Source: Prevotella sp. UBA4376 (lineage in GTDB: Bacteria > Bacteroidota > Bacteroidia > Bacteroidales > Bacteroidaceae). From it: DNA of 6,325 nucleotides. The DNA is taken from NCBI GenBank assembly GCA_002391185.1, contig DGRY01000015.1, forward strand, positions 1 through 6,325. Direction: 5' to 3'. Below are positions 6,228 through 6,325 of the stretch, piece by piece. The notes under the pieces are model-generated. The model had not been told where the DNA came from, did not search any database, and saw nothing but the letters and a program-made list of their open reading frames with translations. A program made the position numbers and the translations under genes. How positions within the stretch are numbered: the first letter of the stretch is position 1; every line of letters starts with the position of its first letter.

Positions 6228-6255
6228 GAAGTTTATTGGCATGCCAATAAACTTC
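6228..6255 (+). terminator. 28-bp perfect palindrome after the esterase stop, probable terminator
   Basis: GAAGTTTATTGGCA (6228-6241) is followed directly by its exact reverse complement (6242-6255), giving a stem of at least 12 bp in RNA with a tiny loop. It begins one base after the TGA at 6224-6226. The downstream sequence is AT-rich but has no T run on either strand, so it is not a textbook intrinsic terminator; it may stabilise the mRNA 3' end or act with a factor. Confidence 0.55.
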
Positions 6256-6290
6256 TATTGAATATTGAATAATTAATATTGAATAATTAA
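6256..6290. repeat. 14-bp tandem repeat, 2.5 copies
   Basis: TATTGAATAATTAA occurs twice exactly (6263-6276 and 6277-6290), preceded by a half copy TATTGAA (6256-6262). It begins immediately after the palindrome. Such AT-rich repeats vary in copy number by slippage. The remaining bases 6291-6325 show no feature I can support. Confidence 0.75.
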
Positions 6291-6325
6291 CTAAAGTTTT
6301 GCAAGCGAATTATTTTACTTGAGAT

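Noticed and set aside
1..6325. CRISPR array, tRNA, rRNA, insertion sequence or SusC/SusD pair
   Set aside because: Looked for and not seen: no regularly spaced long repeats, no transposase-like or TonB-dependent receptor reading frame, and no recognisable structural RNA sequence.

Overview
The window looks like chromosomal DNA from a gut or oral Bacteroidales, probably Prevotella- or Bacteroides-like. The reasons are the AT-rich intergenic DNA, the absence of Shine-Dalgarno sequences before starts, several matches to the Bacteroidetes sigma factor promoter (TTTG, about 20 bases, TAnnTTTG), and the gene content: a FucP-type sugar transporter, a secreted GH43 glycosidase, a CE2-type esterase and a Bacteroidetes-style membrane MutS relative. 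Genus is inference.

Layout. Positions 1-53 hold the last codons of an unidentified plus-strand gene, followed by a 12-bp-stem terminator. That hairpin also contains the stop codon of the convergent minus-strand transporter gene (93-1328). Upstream of the transporter on the same strand, 85 bp away, is a secreted GH43 glycosidase (1414-3009), so the two probably form an operon read GH43 then transporter. The 231-bp gap 3010-3240 is dense with signals: a palindromic TATATTTG promoter/operator candidate for GH43, and a compact minus-strand unit with its own near-consensus promoter and a strong intrinsic terminator about 60 bases later, which looks like a small RNA gene or a prematurely terminated leader. 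Next is a membrane-anchored MutS-family ATPase (3241-5058, minus). A 76-bp intergenic region with divergent promoters separates it from a secreted CE2-like acetyl-esterase (5135-6226, plus), which is followed immediately by a 28-bp perfect palindrome and a 14-bp tandem repeat.

Function. GH43 (trimming of xylose/arabinose side groups or chains), the CE2-like esterase (deacetylation) and the FucP-type symporter (uptake of a released monosaccharide) fit one theme: breakdown of acetylated plant hemicellulose. No SusC/SusD pair or sensor regulator is visible, so this is at most an edge of a polysaccharide utilisation locus. The MutS-like gene has no evident link to carbohydrate use.

The least explained element is the small transcription unit at about 3105-3205 (minus), with an inverted repeat inside its promoter spacer.
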